Origin: an uncultured beta proteobacterium
GTDB lineage: Bacteria; Pseudomonadota; Gammaproteobacteria; Burkholderiales; Burkholderiaceae_C
Direction of reading: 5' to 3'
Length of the DNA: 53,299 nt
Assembly: GCA_903853895.1 (NCBI GenBank)
Contig: CAINUX010000131.1
Location: forward strand, 1-53,299
Shown: positions 34,726 to 42,643 of the stretch, piece by piece
Layout of the letters: each line of letters starts with the position of its first letter
Position numbering within the stretch: the first letter of the stretch is position 1
Position numbers and translations under genes: made by a program
Notes under the pieces: generated by a model
The model's input: the letters and a program-made list of their open reading frames with translations, nothing else
Told to the model about the DNA's origin: nothing
Databases searched by the model: none

Positions 34726-36101
34726 GCGCAGTGCCACCCGGTGTCCTGCGCACGGTCTCCTTCACCGAGGCCCTGCGCTTCTGGCTCAAACTGGGCTTCA
34801 TCAGCTTCGGCGGCCCGGCCGGACAGATTGCCATCATGCACCGCGAGTTGGTAGAGCAAAAACGCTGGATCTCGGAGTCCCGCTTCCTGCATGCGCTGAA
34901 TTACTGCATGCTGCTGCCCGGCCCCGAGGCGCAGCAACTGGCCACCTACATCGGCTGGCTGATGCACCGTACCTGGGGTGGTGTGGTGGCGGGTGCGCTG
35001 TTTGTGCTGCCCTCGTTGTTCATCCTGATTGGCCTGAGCTGGGTCTATGTGGCCTTTGGAGACGTGCCGTGGGTGGCCGGGGTGCTGTACGGCATCAAAC
35101 CGGCGGTGGCCGCCATCGTGCTGCAGGCGGTGCACCGCATCGGCTCCAAGACCTTGAAAAAACCGATGGTAGCCCCCGTACTCTGGGCGATTGCAGCTAC
35201 GAGTTTCATAGCAATCTACCTGTTCAATGTGCCATTCCCCTGGATCGTGGCGGGGGCCGCGCTCGTCGGCTGGCTGGGTTCGCGCTGGGCGCCGTCTCAG
35301 TTTGCGGGCTCTGGCGGCCATGGCGAGGCCAAGTCCATCGCTCTGAAACCCGGCGAGGCGGAGTGGCTGATCGGCGACACCACGCCCACACCGCCCCACG
35401 CACGCTGGTCACCTGCGCGGCTGGCTGCGGTGGCGGTGGCCGGCGCGGTCCTGTGGCTGCTCCCCATGGGCGCACTGGTGGCTTGGTGGGGCTGGGACAG
35501 CACGCTGGCGCAGATGGGCTGGTTCTTCACCAAGGCCGCGCTGCTGACTTTTGGCGGCGCCTACGCCGTGTTGCCTTATGTCTACCAAGGCGCGGTCGAG
35601 CATTTTGGGTGGCTCACCGCCACACAAATGATTGACGGCCTGGCGCTGGGCGAGACGACGCCGGGGCCGTTGATCATGGTGGTGGCCTTTGTCGGCTTTG
35701 TCGGCGGCTGGAGCCGAGACATGCTGGGGCCGGATGCGCAGTTTCTGGGTGCAGCGCTGGCCGCCACGGTGGTGACCTGGTTCACCTTCCTGCCGTCCTT
35801 CCTCTTCATCCTGGCCGGCGGTCCGCTGGTGGAATCCACCCACGGCAAGCTGCACCTGACTGCACCGCTAACCGCCATTACCGCTGCCGTGGTTGGGGTG
35901 ATTGCCAGTCTTGCTCTGTTTTTTATAGCGCACATTTCAATCGATACGAGGGCTAGTGGTTCGTTTGTCACAAGACTTGACTGGGCTGCGATGCTACTGG
36001 CGGCCGCTGCGGCCCTGGTGCTGCTGCGCTACAAGGTGGGCGTGATCCCCGTCATAGCGGCTTGTGGGCTGGCGGGATTGGTGGTCAAACTGGTGGCTTG
36101 A
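34722..36101 (+). CDS. chrA: Chromate efflux transporter ChrA
   Basis: 459 residues, long-chain CHR family with two homologous halves and about twelve membrane helices. The half-site signatures are clear: [20 protein letters not shown] with [16 protein letters not shown] in the first half, and [17 protein letters not shown] with [20 protein letters not shown] in the second. It expels chromate and possibly sulfate-like oxyanions. Coupled to the rhodanese-ChrB gene by ATGA. Two segments with the dispersed-repeat pattern are translated within it, in the loop near residue 155 and in the helix near residue 405. Confidence 0.94.
   Translation: MSAVPPGVLRTVSFTEALRFWLKLGFISFGGPAGQIAIMHRELVEQKRWISESRFLHALNYCMLLPGPEAQQLATYIGWLMHRTWGGVVAGALFVLPSLFILIGLSWVYVAFGDVPWVAGVLYGIKPAVAAIVLQAVHRIGSKTLKKPMVAPVLWAIAATSFIAIYLFNVPFPWIVAGAALVGWLGSRWAPSQFAGSGGHGEAKSIALKPGEAEWLIGDTTPTPPHARWSPARLAAVAVAGAVLWLLPMGALVAWWGWDSTLAQMGWFFTKAALLTFGGAYAVLPYVYQGAVEHFGWLTATQMIDGLALGETTPGPLIMVVAFVGFVGGWSRDMLGPDAQFLGAALAATVVTWFTFLPSFLFILAGGPLVESTHGKLHLTAPLTAITAAVVGVIASLALFFIAHISIDTRASGSFVTRLDWAAMLLAAAAALVLLRYKVGVIPVIAACGLAGLVVKLVA
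35171..35215 (+). repeat. 45-base dispersed repeat, copy 8, inside chrA
   Basis: AGCCCCCGTACTC, TTGCAGCTACGAG and TTTCATAGCAAT. It lies between the two halves of chrA and is read in frame. Confidence 0.5.
35918..35954 (-). repeat. 45-base dispersed repeat, copy 9, inside chrA, reversed
   Basis: On the minus strand AGCCCTCGTATCGATTGAAA and TGCGCTATAAAAAAC. Read in frame on the plus strand near the chrA C-terminus. Confidence 0.5.
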
Positions 36102-36193
36102 GGCGTGTTTCTGAAGCAGTGGCCGCACACCCCCCCAACGAGACGCGTAGACTCTCATTGAGATTTAGTAGCAAACCAGAAGGATCGCATCCC

Positions 36194-37345
36194 ATGTTTC
36201 CGCCTACTCACTTGCCCAACCGTTCGAAGACCAGCACGCGGATGTGCATGCTGGTATTGAGTGCGGCCTGCGTTGCCCTGGGCCTCACAGCGTGCGGCCC
36301 CAAACCCCCGATAAAAATCGGTTTCATCGGAGGACTCTCCGGTAAGTTCTCTGACCTGGGTACCGCCAACCGCAATGGTGCGCTTCTGGCAATTGAAACA
36401 GCCAATGATGCGGGTGGCATTGGCGGCAGAAAGCTGCTCCTGGTCGAGCAGGATGACCAGCAAGACAGTGCCCAAGCGCTGCTAGCATTGAACGAACTCA
36501 AAAAGCAGGCGGTAGTGGCCATTGTGGGTCCGTCCACCAGTTCCATTGCGGTTGCGATCGCTCCGATGGCCACGCAATACCAGCTTCCGCTCATTGCGGC
36601 CACTGCCACCACGAGCAAGTTGTCAGGTAAGGATGACTACTTTATGCGTTCCGTCGGAGACGCTGCGTTCTATGGCCGCACGACTGCCCAGTTCCATTAT
36701 TCCAAGCAGGGGATTCGTAGCGTGGCCCTGATACTGGACATGGCCAACGCGGATTACACAGAGAGCTGGGGCGAACCCTATGCTGCAGAGTTCACCCGCT
36801 TGGGCGGCAAGGTCGTGCGCATAGAGCGGTTCAAGTCTACGGACAATCCAGACCATGCAGCAATAGCCAAAAAGCTGTTGGATGGCGCCCCGCAAATGGT
36901 CTTGACGGTCGCCAGCACGTCGGACTGTGCGTTGATTGCGCAGCGGGTAAAGGGTCTCAGTCCTGGCGTGCGCATGGCGGGGTCTGCCTGGGCCTCCACC
37001 GAGCGCTTGATTGAGCTGGGTGGCGCTGCGGTGGAGGGCATGCTCGTTGAGCAGTATTTTGACCGGTTTGATCCAGCAACCAAGTTCCAAGACTTCGTGA
37101 AGACCTACCGCAACCGCTTCAAGACCGAGCCGGGATTTGCCGCCGTCCTGGCCTACGACGCCACCAACATGCTCATTGCTGGTCTGCAAAAATCGCAGCA
37201 GCCGGCCGAATTGAAATCGGCGATTTTGGGTTTGGGAAAATTCGAAGGGGTGCAAGGCCCGGTTCTTCTCGACGCCATGGGCGACGCGAGTCGGGTCGTG
37301 CACTTTGGGGTGGTCAAGAATGGTGCCTTTGCCAAGATTGACTGA
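36194..37345 (+). CDS. Branched-chain amino acid-type binding lipoprotein, paired with a histidine kinase
   Basis: 383 residues. A lipoprotein signal ends in LGLTACG (lipobox LTAC, acylated cysteine near residue 34). The mature part is a type I periplasmic binding protein: KIGFIGGLSGKFSDLG, then DDQQDSAQALLALNEL and VGPSTSSIAVAIAP. No permease genes follow; instead the stop lies inside the start of a membrane histidine kinase gene. That arrangement suggests it presents a ligand to the kinase rather than to a transporter, as in LuxP-LuxQ or TorT-TorS, but transport cannot be excluded. Confidence 0.85.
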   Translation: MFPPTHLPNRSKTSTRMCMLVLSAACVALGLTACGPKPPIKIGFIGGLSGKFSDLGTANRNGALLAIETANDAGGIGGRKLLLVEQDDQQDSAQALLALNELKKQAVVAIVGPSTSSIAVAIAPMATQYQLPLIAATATTSKLSGKDDYFMRSVGDAAFYGRTTAQFHYSKQGIRSVALILDMANADYTESWGEPYAAEFTRLGGKVVRIERFKSTDNPDHAAIAKKLLDGAPQMVLTVASTSDCALIAQRVKGLSPGVRMAGSAWASTERLIELGGAAVEGMLVEQYFDRFDPATKFQDFVKTYRNRFKTEPGFAAVLAYDATNMLIAGLQKSQQPAELKSAILGLGKFEGVQGPVLLDAMGDASRVVHFGVVKNGAFAKID

Positions 37346-39335
37346 TTTGGTGCAACTCACCATTTTGCCCAAGCGCGGGCTTTCCAGCTTGCGCCAGGTG
37401 CTGTTGCGCAGCGCCGCGGCAGTGGTGCTCGTTCAGTTTTGCTTTACCCTGGGGGTGGCGAAATTCAAGCTATTTCCGCAGGTTGAAGGCTTGCAGATTG
37501 CGCTCAACGCTACCCTCGCGGAGAACATCGCCCGATCAACCCAGCGGTCCCTGACACGGCCTATGGCCGCAGTGCAGGCAGCGGTCTACCAGTTGGGGGT
37601 CGATGGCGCGCGCGCGGCCGTCCTGAACCTGGCCATCATGCAGCAGTTGGCAGACAGCAATGATGCCGCCGAGAGTGTCTACACCCTTGACCGGACCGGG
37701 CGGGTCACTGCATTGGTTTACCCGCGTGGCGAATCGGCGGCCAGCGTGCGGTCCAGCGCAGACAACCGTCTGGCGTTGGATCTGTCGCAAAGTGAAATGT
37801 TTCGCTCCATTGAGAAACACAAGGTGCGCATCAGCCCCATCTTCTTGTCCGCCGTGAGTGATCGACCCATGATCGCGATTACGGGCCCCATTGCAAGCGG
37901 AGGACTGCTAGCCATGGAGATCAGTCTTGCCCGACTGGGCCAAGTACAGAATGGCTCGGATGTGGGCGATGGCGTACAAGTGCTGATCGTGGACAACAAC
38001 GGACAAATCATTGCTGATAGCGATGGTGTGAAAGCCAAGCAAAGCGCCATGCTGCCGATTGAGGCCATGCGCCAGCTGGAAACGCGAGGGGCGGGCGTTA
38101 TTGCCATAGATGAAGTCCCGTGGTTTGCGTCCAGCGCCAAAATTTCGGTGGGCGCACTGGATTGGCGCGTAGTTGTAATGCGCCCGGAGGCTCTGGTGTA
38201 CCAGCCGATTTTCAACATCGTGTGGGCGAGCACGGTGAGTACGGGCATTTTGCTGGGCATCGCGGTCTTGTTGTTTGTGTGGATCGCGCGCAAGTTCAGC
38301 CATGCTACAGAAACACTGAGTCAAGACGCCCTTTCTTTGGAGCAAGGGAAAATTCCTGCGCCACGAAGATTTCGGGTTAAGGAACTGCACGCGCTTGACC
38401 ACAGTTTGCGCGCAATGGCCAGCAACCTCCTGCAACGCGAAGCGCTGCTCAAGCAAAGCAACGAGGTGCTGGAGGCGCGTGTAGAGGAACGCACGCAACA
38501 CCTCTCGCACGCCAACGCCGAGTTGGGGAGCGCCATGCAACAGTTGAAGCAAACACAGGCTGACTTGGTGCAGGCAGGAAAAATGGCGGCGCTGGGCTCC
38601 ATGGTCGCAGGTGTTGCACACGAGATGAACACGCCCGTCGGCAATGCCCGCTTGGCGGCAACCAGTCTGGTGTACCGGGCCCAGCAGCTGCGATCGATTT
38701 TGGACAGTGGCAAGGTATCGAAATCAGATATCACCCAATGTGCTATTGATTTCGAAGAGGGCGCTTCGCTGATTGACAAAAGTCTGGGGCGGGCGGCCGA
38801 TTTGGTGCGCTCGTTCAAGCAGGTAGCTGTGGATCAGTCGTCCAACCGCTATCGGATCTTTTCTATCAATGAAATCATCCATGAAAATCAGGTTTTGCTC
38901 TCGCCACGCTTGAGCAAAGCCCACATAGTGGTCACCGTCCAAGCGCCTGACCAGCTGGAGATGTCGGGCTACCCCGGAGACATAGGTCAGGTACTGACCA
39001 ACCTCATCGAAAACGCCATGGTGCACGGGTATGCCGATGCCCCGAGTGGAGAAATCTTCATTGATGTGGTGTTGCTCGCACGAGAGCGCGTGCGCATTCA
39101 GGTGCGAGACGCGGGCTGTGGCATTCCCGAGGTTTCTTTAGGGCGCATCTTCGACCCCTTTTTTACCAGTCGCATGGGGCAGGGTGGCAGTGGTTTGGGC
39201 TTGGCCATTGTGTACAAGCTGGTTACCCAGTCATTGGCCGGCAGCATTGTGGTTGCGTCTGCGGTGGGTGTGGGTACCACGTTTACGGTGGAGCTACCGT
39301 TGCATGTACGCGAGAGAAGCGAAGCGGTTACCTGA
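37320..39335 (+). CDS. Membrane sensor histidine kinase with periplasmic sensing domain
   Basis: About 671 residues. Membrane helices at about 25-47 and 300-325 flank a periplasmic region of Cache type. A coiled coil (about 360-425) leads to the kinase core: phosphoacceptor GVAHEMNTPVGN, N box NLIENAMVHG, then DAGCGIPEV, FFTSRMGQGGSGLGLAI. ATG 37320 is preferred; it overlaps the binding-lipoprotein stop by 26 bases, and a TTG or GTG near 37347 is also possible. No response regulator is adjacent. A second kinase with similar H-box sequence follows at 39892. Confidence 0.88.
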   Translation: MVPLPRLTDLVQLTILPKRGLSSLRQVLLRSAAAVVLVQFCFTLGVAKFKLFPQVEGLQIALNATLAENIARSTQRSLTRPMAAVQAAVYQLGVDGARAAVLNLAIMQQLADSNDAAESVYTLDRTGRVTALVYPRGESAASVRSSADNRLALDLSQSEMFRSIEKHKVRISPIFLSAVSDRPMIAITGPIASGGLLAMEISLARLGQVQNGSDVGDGVQVLIVDNNGQIIADSDGVKAKQSAMLPIEAMRQLETRGAGVIAIDEVPWFASSAKISVGALDWRVVVMRPEALVYQPIFNIVWASTVSTGILLGIAVLLFVWIARKFSHATETLSQDALSLEQGKIPAPRRFRVKELHALDHSLRAMASNLLQREALLKQSNEVLEARVEERTQHLSHANAELGSAMQQLKQTQADLVQAGKMAALGSMVAGVAHEMNTPVGNARLAATSLVYRAQQLRSILDSGKVSKSDITQCAIDFEEGASLIDKSLGRAADLVRSFKQVAVDQSSNRYRIFSINEIIHENQVLLSPRLSKAHIVVTVQAPDQLEMSGYPGDIGQVLTNLIENAMVHGYADAPSGEIFIDVVLLARERVRIQVRDAGCGIPEVSLGRIFDPFFTSRMGQGGSGLGLAIVYKLVTQSLAGSIVVASAVGVGTTFTVELPLHVRERSEAVT

Positions 39336-39389
39336 TTCCCTTGTCGCAGTAGCTGTGTTTCAGCCTGGGTCTACAAGAAATCAGGCGCC

Positions 39390-39434
39390 AGCCCTCGTGA
39401 AACAACATTATTTAGCTATATATTTGATAGCATA
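39390..39434 (+). repeat. 45-base dispersed repeat, copy 10
   Basis: AGCCCTCGTGAAAC, TTTAGCTATA and TATTTGATAGCAT, the copy nearest to the inferred consensus. Just downstream of the kinase gene and before the Cache remnant. Confidence 0.65.
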
Positions 39435-39444
39435 TCCACGCTCC

Positions 39445-39830
39445 CTACTTATAAATGCCCTCGCCAACATAGGAGTCGCCTAAGCGTTCCACGTACATGG
39501 CCTTTTCCTGCAACTTTTCAGTGGTCGGATTCTTGAACTTGTAATTTTCAGTCCAGCCGCGGCCTTTGGTCTTGGCCGCTTCGATAGCCATCTTCACCAT
39601 GAACTTGCGTTCGGGGCCTTTCAGATCGATCAGTTCCTGGCCCACAAGCTTGGGGTTGCTGCCGTGCGCCAGCATTTTGCCGGTGAAGTCCAGGTAGCTG
39701 ATGTACAGCTCGCGGTCCTTGAAGCCATTGCCGTTGGTGAACTCTTCTGCCGCCTTCTCGGGCCGTTGGTCTTGATGAACGCCAGGGTTTTCCCGGGGCT
39801 GCAGACTTGGCCATCGCAGAACTTCTTTCG
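39445..39830 (-). pseudogene. Degraded Cache-domain protein
   Basis: The last ~95 residues on the minus strand (AAEEFTNGNGFKDRELYIS through GDSYVGEGIYK) are a single Cache domain of the type found in secreted sensors. The preceding segment KTLAFIKTNGP is in another frame; one missing C in the run at 39760-39762 would join it to EKAAEEF. Further upstream the remnant AMAKSAA is in a third frame and no signal peptide can be found, since the region runs into the start of the kinase gene at 39892. I infer a decayed gene. The domain is related to the C-terminal part of the MCP at 44348. Confidence 0.7.
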
Positions 39831-39891
39831 CACGAGGGGGGACAAGGGTAGACTGGCACGTTCCACTGGAAAGATGAAGTCGGGAGCGTGC

Positions 39892-41625
39892 ATGGCAATT
39901 GAACTGGGCTCTGGTGACAAACTGGCCCTTCTCGCAGAAGGGCTGGATCAACTCGATATCGGCTTCACCGTGTTTGACCGCGAACTCGTCATGGTCGCCG
40001 CTAACAAGCGCTTTCAGGAGATGCTGGGTTTCCCGGATGCACTGTGCCGCCCGGGTGCCACCATGCAAGATGCGTTGCGCTACAACGCTTCGTTGGGCGA
40101 ATACGGTCCCGGGGATGTCGAGGAGCAGGTGCTCCAGAGACTGGAGCTTTCCAGAAAATTTTTGGCCCATCGTTTCGAGCGTGTTCGCCCCGATGGTTCG
40201 ATCATTGAGGTCTGTGGCCATCCCCTGCCCCTTGGCGGAATGGTGACAACTTATACCGACGTCACCATTCCACGTCAGCGTGAGCATGCCTTGCGCGAAC
40301 TCAGTGCCGAGCTGGAACTGAGAGTCGAGTCGCGCACTGCGGAGCTGCGCCATCGGGAGGCCGAGCTCGCCCGCAAAGCTGCGTTGCTGGAGTTGGTTGT
40401 CAGCAATGTGAACCAGGGCATCAGCTTCATCAACGCCGACCTGAAGATTGAGTTGTGCAACCAGAAGTTTGGAGAACTGTTGCAACTGCCTCCTGACTTG
40501 TGCCGACCCGGCGTCAGCTTTGAGCAACTGGCGTATTACAACGCCGAGCGCGGCGAGTACGGCCCGGGGGATGTTCAGGAACTAGCCCGTGCGCGCATTG
40601 AAATCGCCAAAAAATTCTTGCCCCACCACTTCGAGCGCACCCGTCCTAGTGACGGCGTGACGCTTGAAATCATGGGCAAGCCGACTCCCGACGGGGGCAT
40701 GGTGTCCACCTACCTGGATATCACGGAACGTAAGCGGGCCGAAAACCGGATTCGGGACATCAACGAGACGCTGGAAGAGCGTGTAGAAGAGCGCTCAGCC
40801 CAATTGAGTGCTGCCATGCAAACCCTGCACCAGTCACAGGAGGCGCTGGCCCGAAGCGCTGCCAAGGCAACCTTGGGCACGCTGGTCGCCAGTGTTACCC
40901 ATGAGTTGAATACGCCGTTGGGTAACAGCCTGATCACGGCCGGCACCTGTGCCGACATGGCCAAACGCTTGCAAGAGCAGGTGGAGACAGGGCAGCTCAA
41001 GCGGTCGGATCTGAGCGTCTTCTTGAAGGAAGTCCGTGAAGGCAGTGATCTGATCGAGCGCAACCTGCACCGTGCCGTGGCCTTGGTGCAAAATTTCAAG
41101 CAAGTCGCGGCTGACCAGGCCAGCGAACAACGGCGCGCCTTTGACCTGGCAGACGTGGTCAAGGAAGTGCTGGATACCTTGAGTCCCAGTCTCAAGCGTC
41201 ACCCGCACCGGGTACAGGTCGATGTGGCGCGGGGCCTTGCCTTCGACAGTTTTCCCGGCGCGCTGGGGCAGGTGCTGATCAATTTGATCAATAACGCCTA
41301 TCTGCATGCATTTGAAGACCGCCTGGATGGACGTGTGCAGATCAGCGCGCAGCCAGAGGGCGAAAGGGTTGCGTTGCGCATTGAGGACAACGGAATCGGT
41401 ATGGCACAGGATCTGATGGCGCAACTTTTCCAGCCCTTTTTTAGTACCAAGATCGGACGGGGTGGAACCGGCCTTGGCATGACGATCGTCGAGAATCTGG
41501 TAAAAAAGGTTCTCGGCGGAACGTTGGCCGTGGATTCCACCTTGGGCGTCGGCACGCGATTCCTGATCCGTCTGCCGCGGGTGGCGCCCTATGAAACAGA
41601 CATTGGTATTGATGCGCAGATCTAG
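39892..41625 (+). CDS. Soluble histidine kinase with two tandem PAS-7 domains
   Basis: 577 residues, no membrane segment. Two similar PAS domains, about residues 10-125 and 165-285, each share LGEYGPGDVEE- or RGEYGPGDVQE-type motifs and an NADLKIEL/FDRELVMV strand. A coiled coil follows, then the kinase core: SVTHELNTPLGN, N box NLINNAYLHAF, DNGIGMAQ, FFSTKIGRGGTGLGMTI. GGGAG five bases upstream supports ATG 39892; ATG 39874 is an alternative. The two kinases at 37320 and 39892 share the HExNTPxGN motif; no response regulator is next to either. Confidence 0.9.
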   Translation: MAIELGSGDKLALLAEGLDQLDIGFTVFDRELVMVAANKRFQEMLGFPDALCRPGATMQDALRYNASLGEYGPGDVEEQVLQRLELSRKFLAHRFERVRPDGSIIEVCGHPLPLGGMVTTYTDVTIPRQREHALRELSAELELRVESRTAELRHREAELARKAALLELVVSNVNQGISFINADLKIELCNQKFGELLQLPPDLCRPGVSFEQLAYYNAERGEYGPGDVQELARARIEIAKKFLPHHFERTRPSDGVTLEIMGKPTPDGGMVSTYLDITERKRAENRIRDINETLEERVEERSAQLSAAMQTLHQSQEALARSAAKATLGTLVASVTHELNTPLGNSLITAGTCADMAKRLQEQVETGQLKRSDLSVFLKEVREGSDLIERNLHRAVALVQNFKQVAADQASEQRRAFDLADVVKEVLDTLSPSLKRHPHRVQVDVARGLAFDSFPGALGQVLINLINNAYLHAFEDRLDGRVQISAQPEGERVALRIEDNGIGMAQDLMAQLFQPFFSTKIGRGGTGLGMTIVENLVKKVLGGTLAVDSTLGVGTRFLIRLPRVAPYETDIGIDAQI

Positions 41626-41778
41626 ACGCTCGCGCCGCGTGGCGGGCATTTGTTGCGTGGAGGCAACTTTTTGAGGTGTCCCCAATGCATCGCATTAGAC
41701 AAGTCTCCTAAATTACGCGTCTTCAATTCGGCATAGACTGTAAACAGTTAGCACCGTTCTCACTCTGGAGCCATCCAA

Positions 41779-42627
41779 ATGCCCCGTCGCCGTTCCGTCG
41801 TTCGCCACGCCCATGTAGGAGCACCGCATGCGCTGAGTTCGCTTCTGGAGGGCCGCGGGTTGCTGGAAATGGCGCTACTGCCAGCTTCACTGCCGCTGCT
41901 CATGGAAGCGCCGTCAGGCGATGGCCATCCGGTGCTGCTGGTGCCGGGCTTCATGGCCAGTGAAGCAAGCATGATTGCGTTGAAGATTTTTCTGCAAAAC
42001 AAGGGTTACGACGTTCACATGTGGGGGCTGGGACGCAATGTCGGCTTTCGCAGCAAGCACGCCAATGCCCTGCCCCAGAAAATTCGCTACCTGCACCACA
42101 TTACCGGGCGCAAGGTCAGCCTGGTGGGCTGGAGCCTGGGTGGCGTTTTTTCACTGTACGGCGCGCAAAGCACGCTCGATTGCGTGCGCTCCGTCATCAC
42201 CCTGGGCAGCCCCGTCAGTGTGGATGCCCATTCCGGCAGCCAGTCGCCCACGGCCGTCAAGGCGCTGTACCGTTTGGTGTCCCACCGCCTGGGTGCGTCG
42301 GCCCACATGATGCAACCCCGGGCCAAGGCCATGCGCGAACGCCGCCGACTGGCGGTTCCTACCAGCTGTCTGTACTCTTTATCGGACGGCGTCGTGCCTC
42401 CCCAGGAGGCCACGATAGACGGCGATCCCGCACTGCATGAAAACATCCAGGTCCCCGGCAGCCACATCGGGCTGGGTTTCAATGGCATTGTCCTGTCCAT
42501 CGTGGCGGACCGGCTGGCACAGCCTGAAGGGGAATGGATGCCATTTTCCCCTCAGGGGCTACTGGCGCGGGTGTTGAGCGTGACCACGGGAAATGTGCCT
42601 GACAGCGCGGTGCCCGCCGCGACTTGA
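41779..42627 (+). CDS. Alpha/beta hydrolase (lipase/esterase-like)
   Basis: 282 residues, no clear signal peptide. An oxyanion-like HPVLLVPGFMAS, nucleophile elbow LVGWSLGGVF (serine near residue 120), an acid in SLSDGVVPPQE and histidine in VPGSHIGLGFN make up the core. The downstream wax ester synthase gene begins 16 bases later, so a role in neutral-lipid or acyl-thioester metabolism is likely. The coupling is the main clue; no specific substrate can be assigned. Confidence 0.82.
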   Translation: MPRRRSVVRHAHVGAPHALSSLLEGRGLLEMALLPASLPLLMEAPSGDGHPVLLVPGFMASEASMIALKIFLQNKGYDVHMWGLGRNVGFRSKHANALPQKIRYLHHITGRKVSLVGWSLGGVFSLYGAQSTLDCVRSVITLGSPVSVDAHSGSQSPTAVKALYRLVSHRLGASAHMMQPRAKAMRERRRLAVPTSCLYSLSDGVVPPQEATIDGDPALHENIQVPGSHIGLGFNGIVLSIVADRLAQPEGEWMPFSPQGLLARVLSVTTGNVPDSAVPAAT

Positions 42628-42643
42628 CTCCAGAAAGACCATC

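Noticed and set aside
39860..40527. Extension of the Cache remnant into a long minus-strand frame
   Set aside because: The extension lies antisense to the PAS histidine kinase and shows no family similarity; only the part below about 39830 is Cache-like.
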